Positions 11,773 to 22,475 of a DNA stretch of 64,000 nt are shown one piece after another (position 1 is the first letter of the stretch; the number at the start of each line of letters is the position of its first letter). The stretch comes from Plenodomus lindquistii (Eukaryota > Ascomycota > Dothideomycetes > Pleosporales > Leptosphaeriaceae). The notes under the pieces are model-generated. The model had not been told where the DNA came from. It made no database searches and saw only the letters and a program-made list of their open reading frames with translations. A program made the translations under genes and the position numbers. The stretch covers positions 930,001 through 994,000 of the forward strand of contig JANUWI010000005.1 in the NCBI GenBank assembly GCA_025504975.1, in the 5' to 3' direction.

Positions 11773-12895
11773 ATGGCAACGCGGGAGAAGGAACACAAAA
11801 CCCGTTGCCGCGGCCTCTTCGTTGCTACTAAAGCCTCGACACACCCCGGCCTTCACACCCGCGCGCTGCTTTCACTGCTCGCCATAGTCTTCTGCTGGAG
11901 TTCCATGTGTTCTGCTGTAGCCGCTACAGGGACAGATGATCGGCATCCGCTCCTCGTCCAAGACGAACTAGTTTGGTCCGGATCTTCCTTAACACTGGAC
12001 CAACGCCCGCCTCCAATAGTACCACTATTGATGCCTCCAGTACCCGATCACGAAGATGCCTCCAAGACGTTATACATACCTTCTAAGAGGTCGATAGCTA
12101 CCGATGGAAGCAAAACAAAGGGGGACTTTGACGTGCCTCAACCCTTCGACACTGGGCTCTCAAACAACTTCACAAGCTCATGCGCCAAATTCCTCGGCCG
12201 TATGCGCACCAACAACACCTTCACAAGCTGCCACCCGTTTTCGTTGTTACTTCAGGTACGCCCAATAGTCTGCGCCAGTGATTACATGGCGTTGGACTGA
12301 CAGTTGTTAGACTTCGAGTGACTTCTTCGACGCATCGAAATCTGTTCTTCGTATCACTCAGACCCTGGATGCGACTTGCGGAGTCAATGCAACACAATGT
12401 CGCACCACACTAGATGATTTCGCAAGGGAACTTATGTCTCCGACGGCATGCAAAACCGACTACGACAACAACAATCCACTCGTTCTCCAGGCTTACAATG
12501 GACTGGTCGCATATCAGCCTGCTTACCAAGCAAGTTGCCTGAAAGACGATGAGGGCAATTACTGTTTCGCGAACGCTGTCAGCAATACCACGTCACCCAC
12601 GGACTCGTACGCCTACTATCTACCAATCGGCCAGGAATTGCCTGGCGGGTCACGACCCACATGTAATGCGTGTCTGCAAGAAGCGATGGGAGTGTTCTCA
12701 CGCTATGCAAACAACGTCACCCAGCCTGTCTCCCAAACATACACCTCGGCGGCACAACAACTCTCCATAGCGTGCGGATCCACTTTCGTCAATGTCACAG
12801 CGGCACCCCTAAAAGGTGCAGCACCAACAACCAGTGCATCAATACCACCTACGATGACACTCATTCTAATGTTTGTACTCTACATCTTCCAATAA
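11773..12895 (+). CDS. Secreted, probably GPI-anchored Cys-rich protein (DUF7729-like)
   Basis: Exons 11773-12255 and 12311-12895 (55-bp intron) give about 355 aa. A hydrophobic signal segment (ALLSLLAIVFCWSSMCSAVA) lies about 30 residues in. A variable linker is followed by a conserved-looking Cys domain: SSCAKFLGRM, FTSCHPFSLLLQTSSDFF, LDATCGVNATQC, ACKTDYDNNNPLVLQAYNGL, YCFANAVSN, YYLPIGQELPGG and CNACLQEAMG. Many N-glycosylation sequons are present. It ends in a Ser/Thr segment and a short hydrophobic tail (MTLILMFVLYIFQ), the layout of a GPI-attachment signal. This order matches the fungal family I know as DUF7729; function unknown, presumably in the cell wall or plasma membrane. Start uncertain: in-frame ATGs also lie upstream (11680, about 11716), which would push the signal segment deeper. 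Confidence 0.8.
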
Positions 12896-14385
12896 CGGAA
12901 CGGCACTTCGCATCATATTCTTGTATATATCCTTTTTAGGTTTCTCGACGGCTACGGGCGATCGATCATTTAGCGAAGGCGTTTGGGCTGCTCTTTGCAT
13001 ATACCGGGCTCTTGGTAGCTGGTAACGGATACCCATATGGTTGCTAGGATTGGAGCATTTAGTTTTCGTTGGCTGGAAGAGCCCTCTGGCCTGGCACGGT
13101 CGCCAGCTACAGACAGGCGACAAGGGACGTCGTTAGGAGAGGCTCTCGATGAAGAGCACCCTGTCCAAGAAGTACATAATATAAACAATAATAACACTTC
13201 TAATTCGTCTCTTGGCTGCGATTGTTTCACGCCGTACATTGCGCTACCTCTGCACAGCCGTGCTTTCACATAGTGGCGGGGCGTGGCATGGTAAGGCAGA
13301 CCCTACTTCATCATAGGGCTCATCTCATGCAATCTACTTGCCGCGATCGGGCACGCCGCTTCTTTTATGCTTTCAACGAGGCCTCACGAAGCCCATGTCC
13401 TTGATTTCGTTTCCTCATCTTATCTGCCGGTCTGGAGCAGGAGCCACTGTTTGCACAAGACATGCGCAATCTTGCGAGGACGCGTCTTACATCTTGGGCC
13501 AGTACACGATGAACATACGTCACACATCAGCGCGATTGCAGCTCCGCAGCGGGTGGGTCTCGATTATCATCATCCGTCGGTCCTTCTCTCTCGGCGCTGC
13601 GTTGTTGAATTCGGTACTCTGAAACATAATGTCAGCAATCACGTGCGTCGATCAGACTTGCGGGGTGCTGTGATTTGGCAGAACTGATCCACTGTGACTA
13701 AACCCCTGGACGTCAGACCTCACGACAATGCTGTTGGCTTCCAGCTCATGGTCCTATCGCATGCCGCACTTACTACGTACTGCGCGCCCATAGGCAGGAC
13801 TTGAGCAGTATTCTCGGCTTGGGCGGAACTTCCAACAGCAAGAGCAGTCAGACTTTGTGACCTCCGTCCGTTTCGCGATGTTCTCGATGTGCTGTAGTCC
13901 CGTCTCGGTGGAGCTAGGTGGTATCCTGTCATCTCCAACGCTTTTCATCCTTGCATGGATTTGCCGTGCTGCAGAAAGGGCATATCCTGTGACAGGCCAG
14001 CTTCTTCCCGGGCCGACGGTCAAACACTTCATGCGTTTGATGGGCCCGGCCAGTCGCGTATCAGCGTAGCCCTTGTTCGTTCTTGTACCTGAGACGGCCA
14101 GCTTCGCGGCGACGGTTAGCCAGGCGTCCTTCCACATTTCCTCTTGTTCTTTCATCGTGACATTCGCTCATTCAAAGTCGTTTATTAGTTGGGGCTGGTA
14201 CCATACTGTCCTTTCCGGCTTCGTTTACTAAAGTCGCACAAGTCGCACTCTTCATCGTGTACACACTCATTTACTACTCAGCCCGCCAGCCAAAGGCTTC
14301 CACGTTCAGATCAATTCTTCGACAGTGCCATCAGCTGCAACACCACAGTCATTCCAACACAAAAAAAAACTTTTCCTAACGCATC
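12896..14385. other. Intergenic 1.5 kb, possible small unassigned minus-strand frame
   Basis: No recognised gene. A 133-codon minus-strand frame at 13754-14155 begins MKEQEEMWKDAWLTVAAKL, which looks protein-like. It becomes unconvincing after about 25 codons and contains plausible splice sites, so it may be exon 1 of a small gene or chance. The last ~200 bp, with an A-rich tract just before 14386, is the leader and promoter of the next gene. Confidence 0.35.
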
Positions 14386-16722
14386 ATGGCCGACATCATG
14401 GCCCAGCCAGGTCACGGACTCACAGCACCCACCTCGCGACAGGACATCGTCAGCGCACTACTCAACGATTATGGAAACTCATTTGGACATGGTGACGCAT
14501 CGCCATCGCAGTATTCGCCTGTACCGGCCCTGAAAGAGTTACCCCTACCACCACCACCGCCGCCTCCACCACGTTCGGATAGCCTCGACAGGAACCGTCT
14601 TCCAGCTGTTCAGCGTATGAACATGAAGTTTCAACTCAGAGGTAAGCAAGTGCTCCGCCCAAAAAGCAATGAACGTTATTTCGGCTGTGCGCCTCGATTT
14701 ATTTCCACATGTCTGCTGGTGTGGGTCTTGTTTCAAGCGCTGTATTGCCGCGACTCATCTTCACTTTACCGTTTCGGAAACCATGGGGTTCAGAAATTTC
14801 GCTCGGCACCATCATTTGCCTTCCTCTCTTCTCTAGCAGCAGCCCGACCACAGTGTAACATATCATCAGTTGTGACGTTCGCTGACCACTCATAGTAGAT
14901 GAGGAAACTCCATCACCACAAAGCCCACGCCAAAACTCGCCAGCACCGACACCAAAAAAACGTATCGTCTCGCGCAGCTTGTCGCGCGAAGGCAAGCCGC
15001 CTTCGTTGAAGCTCACTGTCAGCAACGGGACAACCGCGACCATACCACCGACACCAGTCTTGCCCGCTCAAATTTTGCCATCTTCTCGGATTGTACAGGA
15101 CAAGGAATTGCCACCTCCACCACCTGAGAAGTCAGAAAGGAGAAATACTCGACAAGCGCCAATGGGGAACGACCCCTCCAAGATGGTGAAAAGCCCAAAG
15201 AGAAATGACTCACTGTTATCTCAAGAGAAGACACAGCCACAGAGGGAAACCTCATCGAGGCCTGCAGAAGTATCTTCACCAGTGAAGATGAAAGCTCTTC
15301 CTGAGCCTACGTTGAAGAAGTTCAAGAGTTTGGCCGAGCTGGGACAAGGACCAAGAGGTGGAAAAGGTGGACCGCTCCCTAGTGCTCCTGTACCAAATCA
15401 GGCCAGCATTGACATCAGCGCTCCTGAGGCCAATTCTAGTAAAGCCGACATGAGCAGTAGGATTGTTGAGGAATCCAAACCTGAAGTACCAGGTAATAAA
15501 GTTGCTCCGGAGAATATCCAGCAGCGAGCAAAAGTGCCCGCGAACAACCAGCTACCACCAACCCCGGATGAAGACCAGAATATGGGACCTCCTGCACCGC
15601 CCAAAAAGACATTCACCGGCGTCGGTCTTCCCTCGAACCCCCGATCCAAAGGTCCAGCTTCACCTCTACACATGCGTGGAAAGAGCAGTACAGGCTTCAG
15701 TGCCCTGCAGGTATGCATCCACCTTCCCTTCCCTGCGCCTGTATTCATCCGATAGTCAACTTCGAATGTGAGGCGATCATCCCAGTGAAGTGTAGAAAGT
15801 ATACTGACAACACAACCAGCCACGCCGAGTAGCCCCTCCAATCCCAACAGCCAGCCTCACACCAGAAATGACACCTTCGCCAAAACTAAAGCCAGTTCAG
15901 ACGAAGAAGGAAGGACCGATCTCGCCTCTATCCCCTCTACCACCACCAAAGGAGCAACCCCGTCCATTCAGCTACGAGACGTCCGCCCCGACCCAAAAGA
16001 TCGTAGACGTCCAACCCGCAGCTCCAATCATAGTAGCCGCAGCCTCCATCCCGATGTTGCAAACGAGCCCAAGACGCCCAGAATCGCGCGACCTCGCATC
16101 TTCGAGTCCCGAAGTCCCCTCTCCGACTCTCCCACCCCAAACCCAACCCCAAACTCACTCTCTAGCCCCAGCCCCCTCATCCCCAATCTCAATCCAAACA
16201 ATGCAAACCTTCGACTCGCTCTCGGAATTTCCCGCCGTACCTTCTCAACCCACAAACCCAGCCACATCCACAAACCCACCCCAATCCCAACCCTCATCCT
16301 CCCCCCACCCCCCCACTCCCTCAAAAACCCTCCCCGAATCCCCCACCCTCGCTACATCCCCACCCCCCGCATCACCACCTCCTAACCACCACCACCACCA
16401 ACCATCCACACCCCCCTTCTCCCCCCTAACCCGACACCCCATGCCCCTACCACCCCACCTCATCCCCGCAATCACCACCTCGCATTTAAACTGCTACACG
16501 TCCCACGCAACATCGATATGGAGTAACAACAAGTTCCAGCCGCTGGGGTGCATGGTGTGTCGCAGGAATGAGGTAGAGCGCATGTGGAGCTGTGCGTGGT
16601 GTCGGTTGAGGATTTGTGTGGCGTGTAGTGAGGAGTTGAAGGGAGTGCCGGGGCGGGATTTGCGGGGGTTGTTGGAGAGGAGGGAGAGGGGTGGGGGTGG
16701 TGGGGAGGGAGAGGGGTCATGA
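14386..16722 (+). CDS. Proline-rich protein with C-terminal six-Cys zinc-type module
   Basis: Exons 14386-14641, 14896-15710 and 15820-16722 encode about 657 aa. Most of the protein is disordered: an octaproline run at residues ~55-62 (LPLPPPPPPPPR), a second PPPPP motif, many PxxP and SP/TP sites, and a Pro/Ser/Thr-dominated stretch over residues ~370-570. These are typical SH3/WW/profilin ligands. Near the C-terminus lies C-x2-C-x10-C-x2-C-x4-C-x2-C (GCMVCRRNEV...CAWCRLRICVACSEE), which could bind two zinc ions like a degenerate RING/PHD/B-box. A Gly/Arg/Glu tail follows. No enzyme motif is seen. The family is not recognised; a scaffold role in actin or signalling is inference. The intron-1 acceptor is ambiguous (TAGTAG, 14893-14898), changing one residue. 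Confidence 0.8.
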
Positions 16723-17013
16723 GGAAGAGAGGGGTGCGAGCCGTAGATGGCTGGCGGCGTTTTTGTGCTTTGTGTTTGGGTATTACCATTAAGGTCGAAG
16801 TTTTTCCTTTGTTTGTTTTCACCCTAGAAGGTACGAAATTCGCGGTGGATTTTATGTATAGAATGCCTATGAGAGCACGCGTGCTGGGCATTGCGAGGTT
16901 ATGAACCCCTGCGGTTTTAGACTGCAACTATACCCCCAAAACTACCATCACACTGGTCAAATTTTCCTTTAGTATATATGAATACAACTAGCCAAGCATT
17001 TCCTCAACCCTCT

Positions 17014-18267
17014 TCACCGTCCCTGCAATTCCCTCAACCTCCCCACAACCCCCGGTAACACCACCTCAGCATTCTCACTCAACCGTACCGCCCTCTCACT
17101 TTCCCCCTCTCCTACCTCCCCGAAAAACGTCTCCTCACCCCTCACACCCCCAATATTCAACACTCCAATCGGCATCCCCGCCTCCTTAGCCCTCTTCACA
17201 AGTCTCCACGCCGAATACGTCGCAAGACTACTTCCAATCACCAAAATCCTACCGGCCTCATCCACCGCCTCCTCCGCCGCCACCTTTGTCGCAGCAGGAA
17301 TACTCTCTCCAAACATGATAACCGCAGGCTTGAGCACGCCCCCCGTCGAACTAGGATCCCATGCGCCATCCTTGTCCACTTTCACCGTAACCGCTTTCCC
17401 ATCTTTCCCCTTGGGCGGATGCTCAAGACACACGGGGCACGCGGGGTACCGGAAGGTAGTATATGGTGCATCGGGGACGTCGACGTCGCCGTCTGGATTC
17501 GCCTTGAGGCCCTTTGCGCGGCGTTCGGCGGGGTTCTCGGTGTCGAGGGCGCCCGAGGCGAGCATTTCGGCGAGGAAGGCAGACCATGTTGGGTTCAGGG
17601 TTGAGAGTTGGGATTGGAAGGTTGAGCGCGAGTATTCGGAGCGGCAGGTTATGCAGACGAGGTTGCGGAGGTAGCCGTGGAGTTCTGTGGTTGCGAGGTG
17701 GGGGTGCGAGGTTGGGTGGAAGGAGTCTACGTCTAGTACAACAGGGTTTATGTAAGCGTGAGTTTGGAGAGGGAATGTGGAAGGTGTTTGGCAAGACGTA
17801 CTCTGCGTGATCACGTGTCCAACGACACCCATCTCCCCCAGGTGTCCACAAGCCTCATGCGCCTTATTCGGCCTCGATCGATCCAAATTCGTCCAACCCA
17901 AGAAACTCCTCGCCCAATATCTCTTTCGCGCCTCATGGTTCTCGCAAAACTCGTTGTAGTAAATTGGGCGATACGTCTTGTTCAACGTATACGTTCCATT
18001 CGTGCCTCTATAGTCTGCCAACCCCGAGGCTACCGATATCCCTGCGCCAGTAAGGAGTAGTGTTTTGCCTGTGTCAGCATTGCGATTGAGGCGGGTTGAT
18101 ATACTGGACCGTGGAGTTGTAGACGTGGGCGTAGAAGATGGTAGTGATGGTGACAAGAAATCCACCAAAGCTGCAATAGCCGCACTCGCCGTCGTCGCAC
18201 CGGCTGGTATTATCCTGGGCGCGGGAAGCGGATCTGTATACGGTACTCGCAGCAGTGGGGCGCGCAT
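17014..18267 (-). CDS. Sirtuin, NAD-dependent protein deacylase (SIRT4-like class)
   Basis: Exons 18267-17802 and 17732-17014 encode 394 aa. The Sir2 fold landmarks are present in order: the NAD-binding GAGISVASGLADYRG, GHVITQN-VDSFH at the exon junction, ELHG with the catalytic His, two zinc Cys pairs (VCITCRSEY and ACPVCLEH), and VIMFGESIP, VIGSSLATYS and VLNIGG. Removing the 69-bp intron (17733-17801) restores ITQNVD. The intron is in frame without a stop, so reading through it would wrongly insert 23 residues. The Arg-rich start (MRAPLLRVPYTDPLPAPR) and overall order resemble mitochondrial class II (SIRT4-type) sirtuins, so mitochondrial location is inferred. The acceptor substrate cannot be told from sequence. 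Confidence 0.93.
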   Translation of the reverse strand: MRAPLLRVPYTDPLPAPRIIPAGATTASAAIAALVDFLSPSLPSSTPTSTTPRSSISTRLNRNADTGKTLLLTGAGISVASGLADYRGTNGTYTLNKTYRPIYYNEFCENHEARKRYWARSFLGWTNLDRSRPNKAHEACGHLGEMGVVGHVITQSTSCQTPSTFPLQTHAYINPVVLDVDSFHPTSHPHLATTELHGYLRNLVCITCRSEYSRSTFQSQLSTLNPTWSAFLAEMLASGALDTENPAERRAKGLKANPDGDVDVPDAPYTTFRYPACPVCLEHPPKGKDGKAVTVKVDKDGAWDPSSTGGVLKPAVIMFGESIPAATKVAAEEAVDEAGRILVIGSSLATYSAWRLVKRAKEAGMPIGVLNIGGVRGEETFFGEVGEGESERAVRLSENAEVVLPGVVGRLRELQGR

Positions 18268-19629
18268 TTCTCAAGCAACAAGCAATAACAACAGCGCATA
18301 CCAAGGGGATTCCTTGAGCCCTGTCATTCTGGCGTCGCGCATTGCGTCTAAAGAGAGTTGAGGCGGAGCGCGGGCGCGTTCCTGGACTGGTTATGTCATG
18401 ATGCTTTTTTAGCGGCAACGGTCGCGCTAGGAACACGGACAGGACATTCATTCACGTGCGCGTGGGTGGCTGTCGCCCTTGCTTCCACATTCTACGATAG
18501 AGAATAGACCAGTAGGTCGTGTCATGGCCGTATGCGTGCGCGATGGGTATGGCGAGAGCCGCACGGCAGCTGATGTGTATTTTGGGGGCTGACTGCAGCG
18601 AATGCGTGACAAGAGGTGGGAGCTTATTCTTCCGTAGGATGCGCGGGGTACCGGGGGAATGGGATCTGGGTGCAGGGTGTGGTAGAGGCTGAGTGCGTGC
18701 TTGTTGGGGGCTGTGCTCGTTTGTGAGGATTTTGGCAGGTGGATAACCTATCGAAGTGTAAGTTAGTGGAATCTGTGTCGTGGAATTATGGTATGTTTGG
18801 AGTTCTGCTACTATGGGAAGTCGCGATGAGCATGGGCAGCTCCACGGTGCTGAACCAAAGGTGATCATGACATGGCCATTCGAGTTCTACTGAGAGACAT
18901 GTCTGCCCTCGTTAAGAGACATACCTCAACAACTCACAATAAGCTGCTGTCAATGCGCATGATATGAACATGGTGGATTGATATCTAACACAGTGTGATA
19001 TTCACGTGATATGGTACTTGAGATTGTGAAAACGCCCTTACTTTTGGCATGGCTATCTATTCGCAATCAAGGAAGTTCGCAGGATCAAAGGTAGAATCTG
19101 AGGGGTATAAGCGCACATTACTCGGTCATGACATTTGAAAGAAAGAAACACACTGAAATTGAAGAAATCGTACGACTACAGAAAGAGATACAACGGCATA
19201 ACCTTCCCCAGCACTTGTTACCTGATCGATAAAAGAACATAGGCGAAACCGCCCACCTTGCGCGAGTAAATGGAAATTTAAAAGGAGATCTTGAGAAATT
19301 GTTACAAAATGACGGTCCACCTAGCCCATGCCCTGATTACCATTCCATCACCAGATCTTGCGGAGCAACTGACGAGTAGGGGGAGAACTAGGTGAGTGTA
19401 GTCCGGAGAAGCGAAGAGAATGGAAAAGAGAGGTGGGCTGCACCAGTGAACGGGAAGCCGCAAGATGTTTGTCGGTCGGGTACTGAGGGGTATAGAGACG
19501 GAAAGTGCGCTTTCGATACTGCTGGAATGGCGCGCGACGGTTCGTAGCGATCGTGATAAGGGAACAAAGAAATTGACAAGAAAGTGTTGAAAGAGTACGC
19601 CGAGGCTAGGTTACGTAGCCAGCGAGAAC
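18268..19629. other. Intergenic 1.36 kb, sirtuin promoter side
   Basis: No supported gene. It contains two CACGTG palindromes (18453-18458 and 19013-19018), the core recognised by bHLH factors; such hexamers are common by chance. The right end holds the 3' UTR of the SANT-domain gene. Confidence 0.4.
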
Positions 19630-20462
19630 TCATTGTTGCTGCTGATGTTGAATGTGATGGCCGGAGTGATGCGCATAGTGTACAGGCTGTTGCATAGGCT
19701 GCTGTAGCGATTGTTGTACCGAGTGTTGAATAGGTTGATGCATCGTCGGTTGCATTGCGTGTGGTTGCATTGGCTGCATTGATTGCATTTGATGTTGCAT
19801 GGGTTGCAACATTGACTGGATGCTGGGCACTCGCTGCTGTTGCGATTGCGATCCATAAACAACAGGGTAGCTGGAGTAATGAGCCTCGGAAACGGTGGGT
19901 AAGTCACCGTGGTGGTCCTCATGTTCTTCTTCGAGGTCAGAAATGCTAATTCCGCTGTCTTCGTGGCCGTGGTAGGTACCATCATTCTGCTTCTTCTGTG
20001 CAGATCTGTATGCTTGTGTAAGATTCTTCATGCCCTTCTCCATACACTGTGCCAATTTTAGCGAATGTCCCTGACACTGACGATTGTGATTCGCGATGAA
20101 CGTACCTTGGTCTCTACGAGCTGCCACTTCTCTCCAACTCGCGCAGCAAGTATGCTCCACATCTCTCGTCGGACTTCCATGTAGGCTTGTGCTAGGACAT
20201 CTAATTTGACGCCGTCCCACTGCTCGGCGTTCTGCCTCTCCATCAGACGCTCATGCCTTTTGCGGCAGGCGTTTGGTGTCTTCGAGGGGAAGTGCTTTGG
20301 TCCAATCTGATTCCAGTTCAGTCCCTGTGCTCGGGCCTGAGTGAGGATCTCATCGTCCTTTGTGGTCCATGACGAACTCCTGGTCCCGGATCCTCCAGCT
20401 GCTGACGCGGTCGAGACGGAGCTGCGATGGTGCGATGCCGAAGCTTTATCGATCTTAGGCAT
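19630..20462 (-). CDS. SANT/Myb-like DNA-binding protein with Q/M/H-rich tail
   Basis: Exons 20462-20106 and 20046-19630 (59-bp intron) give 257 aa; the intron is phase 0. Residues ~33-78 form a Myb/SANT-type unit (SSSWTTKDDEILTQARAQ, LNWNQIGPKHFPSKTPNACR, KRHERLMER). A second, weaker helical unit follows (LDVLAQAYMEVRREMWSILA, RVGEKWQLVETK). The trihelix spacing and basic 'PNACRKRHERL' recognition helix fit fungal Myb_DNA-bind proteins. The last ~75 residues are a low-complexity Gln/Met/His/Pro region built on QPMQ-like repeats, typical of activation or phase-separating domains. It is presumably a nuclear transcription regulator; target genes unknown. The first in-frame ATG after the upstream stop is used. 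Confidence 0.85.
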
Positions 20463-22475
20463 ATTGACCAAAAGTTTGAGATAAGAGAGGAGATAGAGAC
20501 GAGTATGAGATTGAGATGAGATGAACGCGGAAACTGAGTAACAGTTGACTGAGTGAAGCGACCGAGATGGAAATTACGATTATGGAGCTGGCGTAGGAGA
20601 ACGAGAGTGATAGAGGCGGGATGGAGGGTAGGAGATATTCTCATAACAAGAAAATGAAAGCGCAGCTGTTCGTACCTTTGGATTCGGGATGTCTGAGGCT
20701 CTTCTTGCACGGGCGTAACATTGGCCTTTATAGAAGAGCCGCACGAGATAGCTACACCATAACAAAGGCCACAGGGCCACTCGGAGAATTGATATGAAAC
20801 TAGGATATGTTTCTGTAATCGCCGGATCGATCTCTTGTCTGCCCAAGAAGGTATGTGGGACTAGGCGAAGAGGAGGCTGTCCAGTAGGCCAGGGCTACAA
20901 GCGCCATCAGAATAGGCCAGGTCAGGCCAAAATGGCCTTGTGAATGGTCAGAGCTGCAGGAGCAAGCGATTGTTTCCCCAGAACAAGGGAGCGTGTCTGT
21001 AACAGAAGCGCCTGTTTGAGCGCGCCCGCAGCTCCCTGTGCGGCTGTGTCTAAGAATACGCTGTCGAACCGGAGGGTGCAGGGGAAGGGCGCCTATCCTG
21101 ACGCTGATAGGACGAGCGCACGAGGCCCAAATAAAGACCTTGGCATGACACAAGGGTCATTACGCCTCAAGTGCTCGAATTGCTGTGTGTAGGATGCTGA
21201 AGTCATCAATAATTGAATAGGGCTGAGCCCCCAGGGACCTGCAGTAGACTGCAGGAGTAACGTGGTGGGCAGCGTGGACAGCAGCAGCCCTTTCCTGAAG
21301 CAGCGCCCAGAGGTAAGGGAGCGAGAGCAAGAATAGCACCAAGATCCACGCAAGAACTCGTCGTTATGCGGCCGCGATGCAGCCCGCGAGACGCTCGGTA
21401 GCAAGCGCGGTGGGTCGCTAGGTGGGCGCGAATGTTGGTGTTTCAAGTGACAGATCGTTGGCGGATGCGACCGAGATGCGGATGGCGCACGTGCTAACTC
21501 AGGCACCCGAACACGAAGAAGCGCCCACGAACTGCTGCTCCTCACTAAACAGCGGGCCGTCTCTGTGCCCCTGGGAAAAATGACGATCAAGGCCGTCGTT
21601 CGTTTCATGAGCGCATAACAGCTGTTGTGAGTTCAGTCTGCAGCCAAGACCTGCTCACAGCGATGGCGATTGCCAGCCATAACTAGGTAGTCAGCTAACT
21701 GTGGTGTGTACCAAGCAGGATCTGTGCTACATAATGCTGGGATGCAAGCATAGCCGACGTCTACATGAAAAGACATTCGCTAGCGACTGGACAGATTCTG
21801 CTGGCAGTTCTTGTCGCACAGGACGACCGTTCTTGCGCATCCTGCCGCGGGCCATCCCCGCACAGCCTCAGTCGCAGCCCCCACTCGGCATCCGAACGGC
21901 CAGGAATCGATGAAGCCAGCATACTGACCAAGCTCAGCCATCTTTCACCTACCTGCATTTGCTGCTCACTCTGCCTCCATTGGGCAGTAGAAGTAGGTCT
22001 CCGGCTTGCGCGGGTCATCTTCATGCCTACCGCTCGAAGCTTGTTCATGAACCAATCTGTCCAGATGGGCTGGCCCGAAAAGTCACATGGTTAGGAAATA
22101 GCCATCACCGATGGAATACAGCACCACTCGCAAGATCGCGCTGTGAGAGCAGATGCCAAGTATAGCTACTCTAAGTTTGGGCAGTTATTGCGATCTGTTT
22201 CTACATGAAAAGAACTGACTGTTCCTGGGACTCAGAAGGCTTATGCAACATCTCGTATCTATCAAGCCACCAAAATCACAGGCGCCATTTGCCGTAGCCA
22301 ACATACCTCGCTAAAGACTCTACTAAAAGTGATTAGACTATACTTTGTAGTCTCTACAGGTGGTAAAGATAATATTGTGTTAACCCTCAGTGCCTTTATT
22401 ATCCCTCTGCTCCTGTATGGGCTCAAGCGTCAGGCTATGAACCTGAGGTGGTGACACAATTATCACGCTCTGTTT
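20463..22475. other. Gene-poor 2-kb segment
   Basis: No gene could be supported. Minus-strand open frames up to 171 codons (21093-21608) have mixed composition with no motif. The right third (about 22150-22460) is AT-richer with short hairpins (GACTA...TAGTC near 22337-22353) and might be an old repeat, but I cannot identify one. The left end includes the promoter of the SANT gene. Confidence 0.35.

Noticed and set aside
13754..14155. 133-codon minus-strand frame as a gene
   Set aside because: The first ~20 codons look protein-like, but there is no motif, no clear exon chain and no supported family; it is left as a note in the intergenic entry.
18452..18868. 138-codon minus-strand frame upstream of the sirtuin
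   Set aside because: No motif, unusual composition, and it overlaps the expected promoter.
21093..21608. 171-codon minus-strand frame
   Set aside because: No recognisable domain or codon-use signal; likely a chance GC-rich frame.
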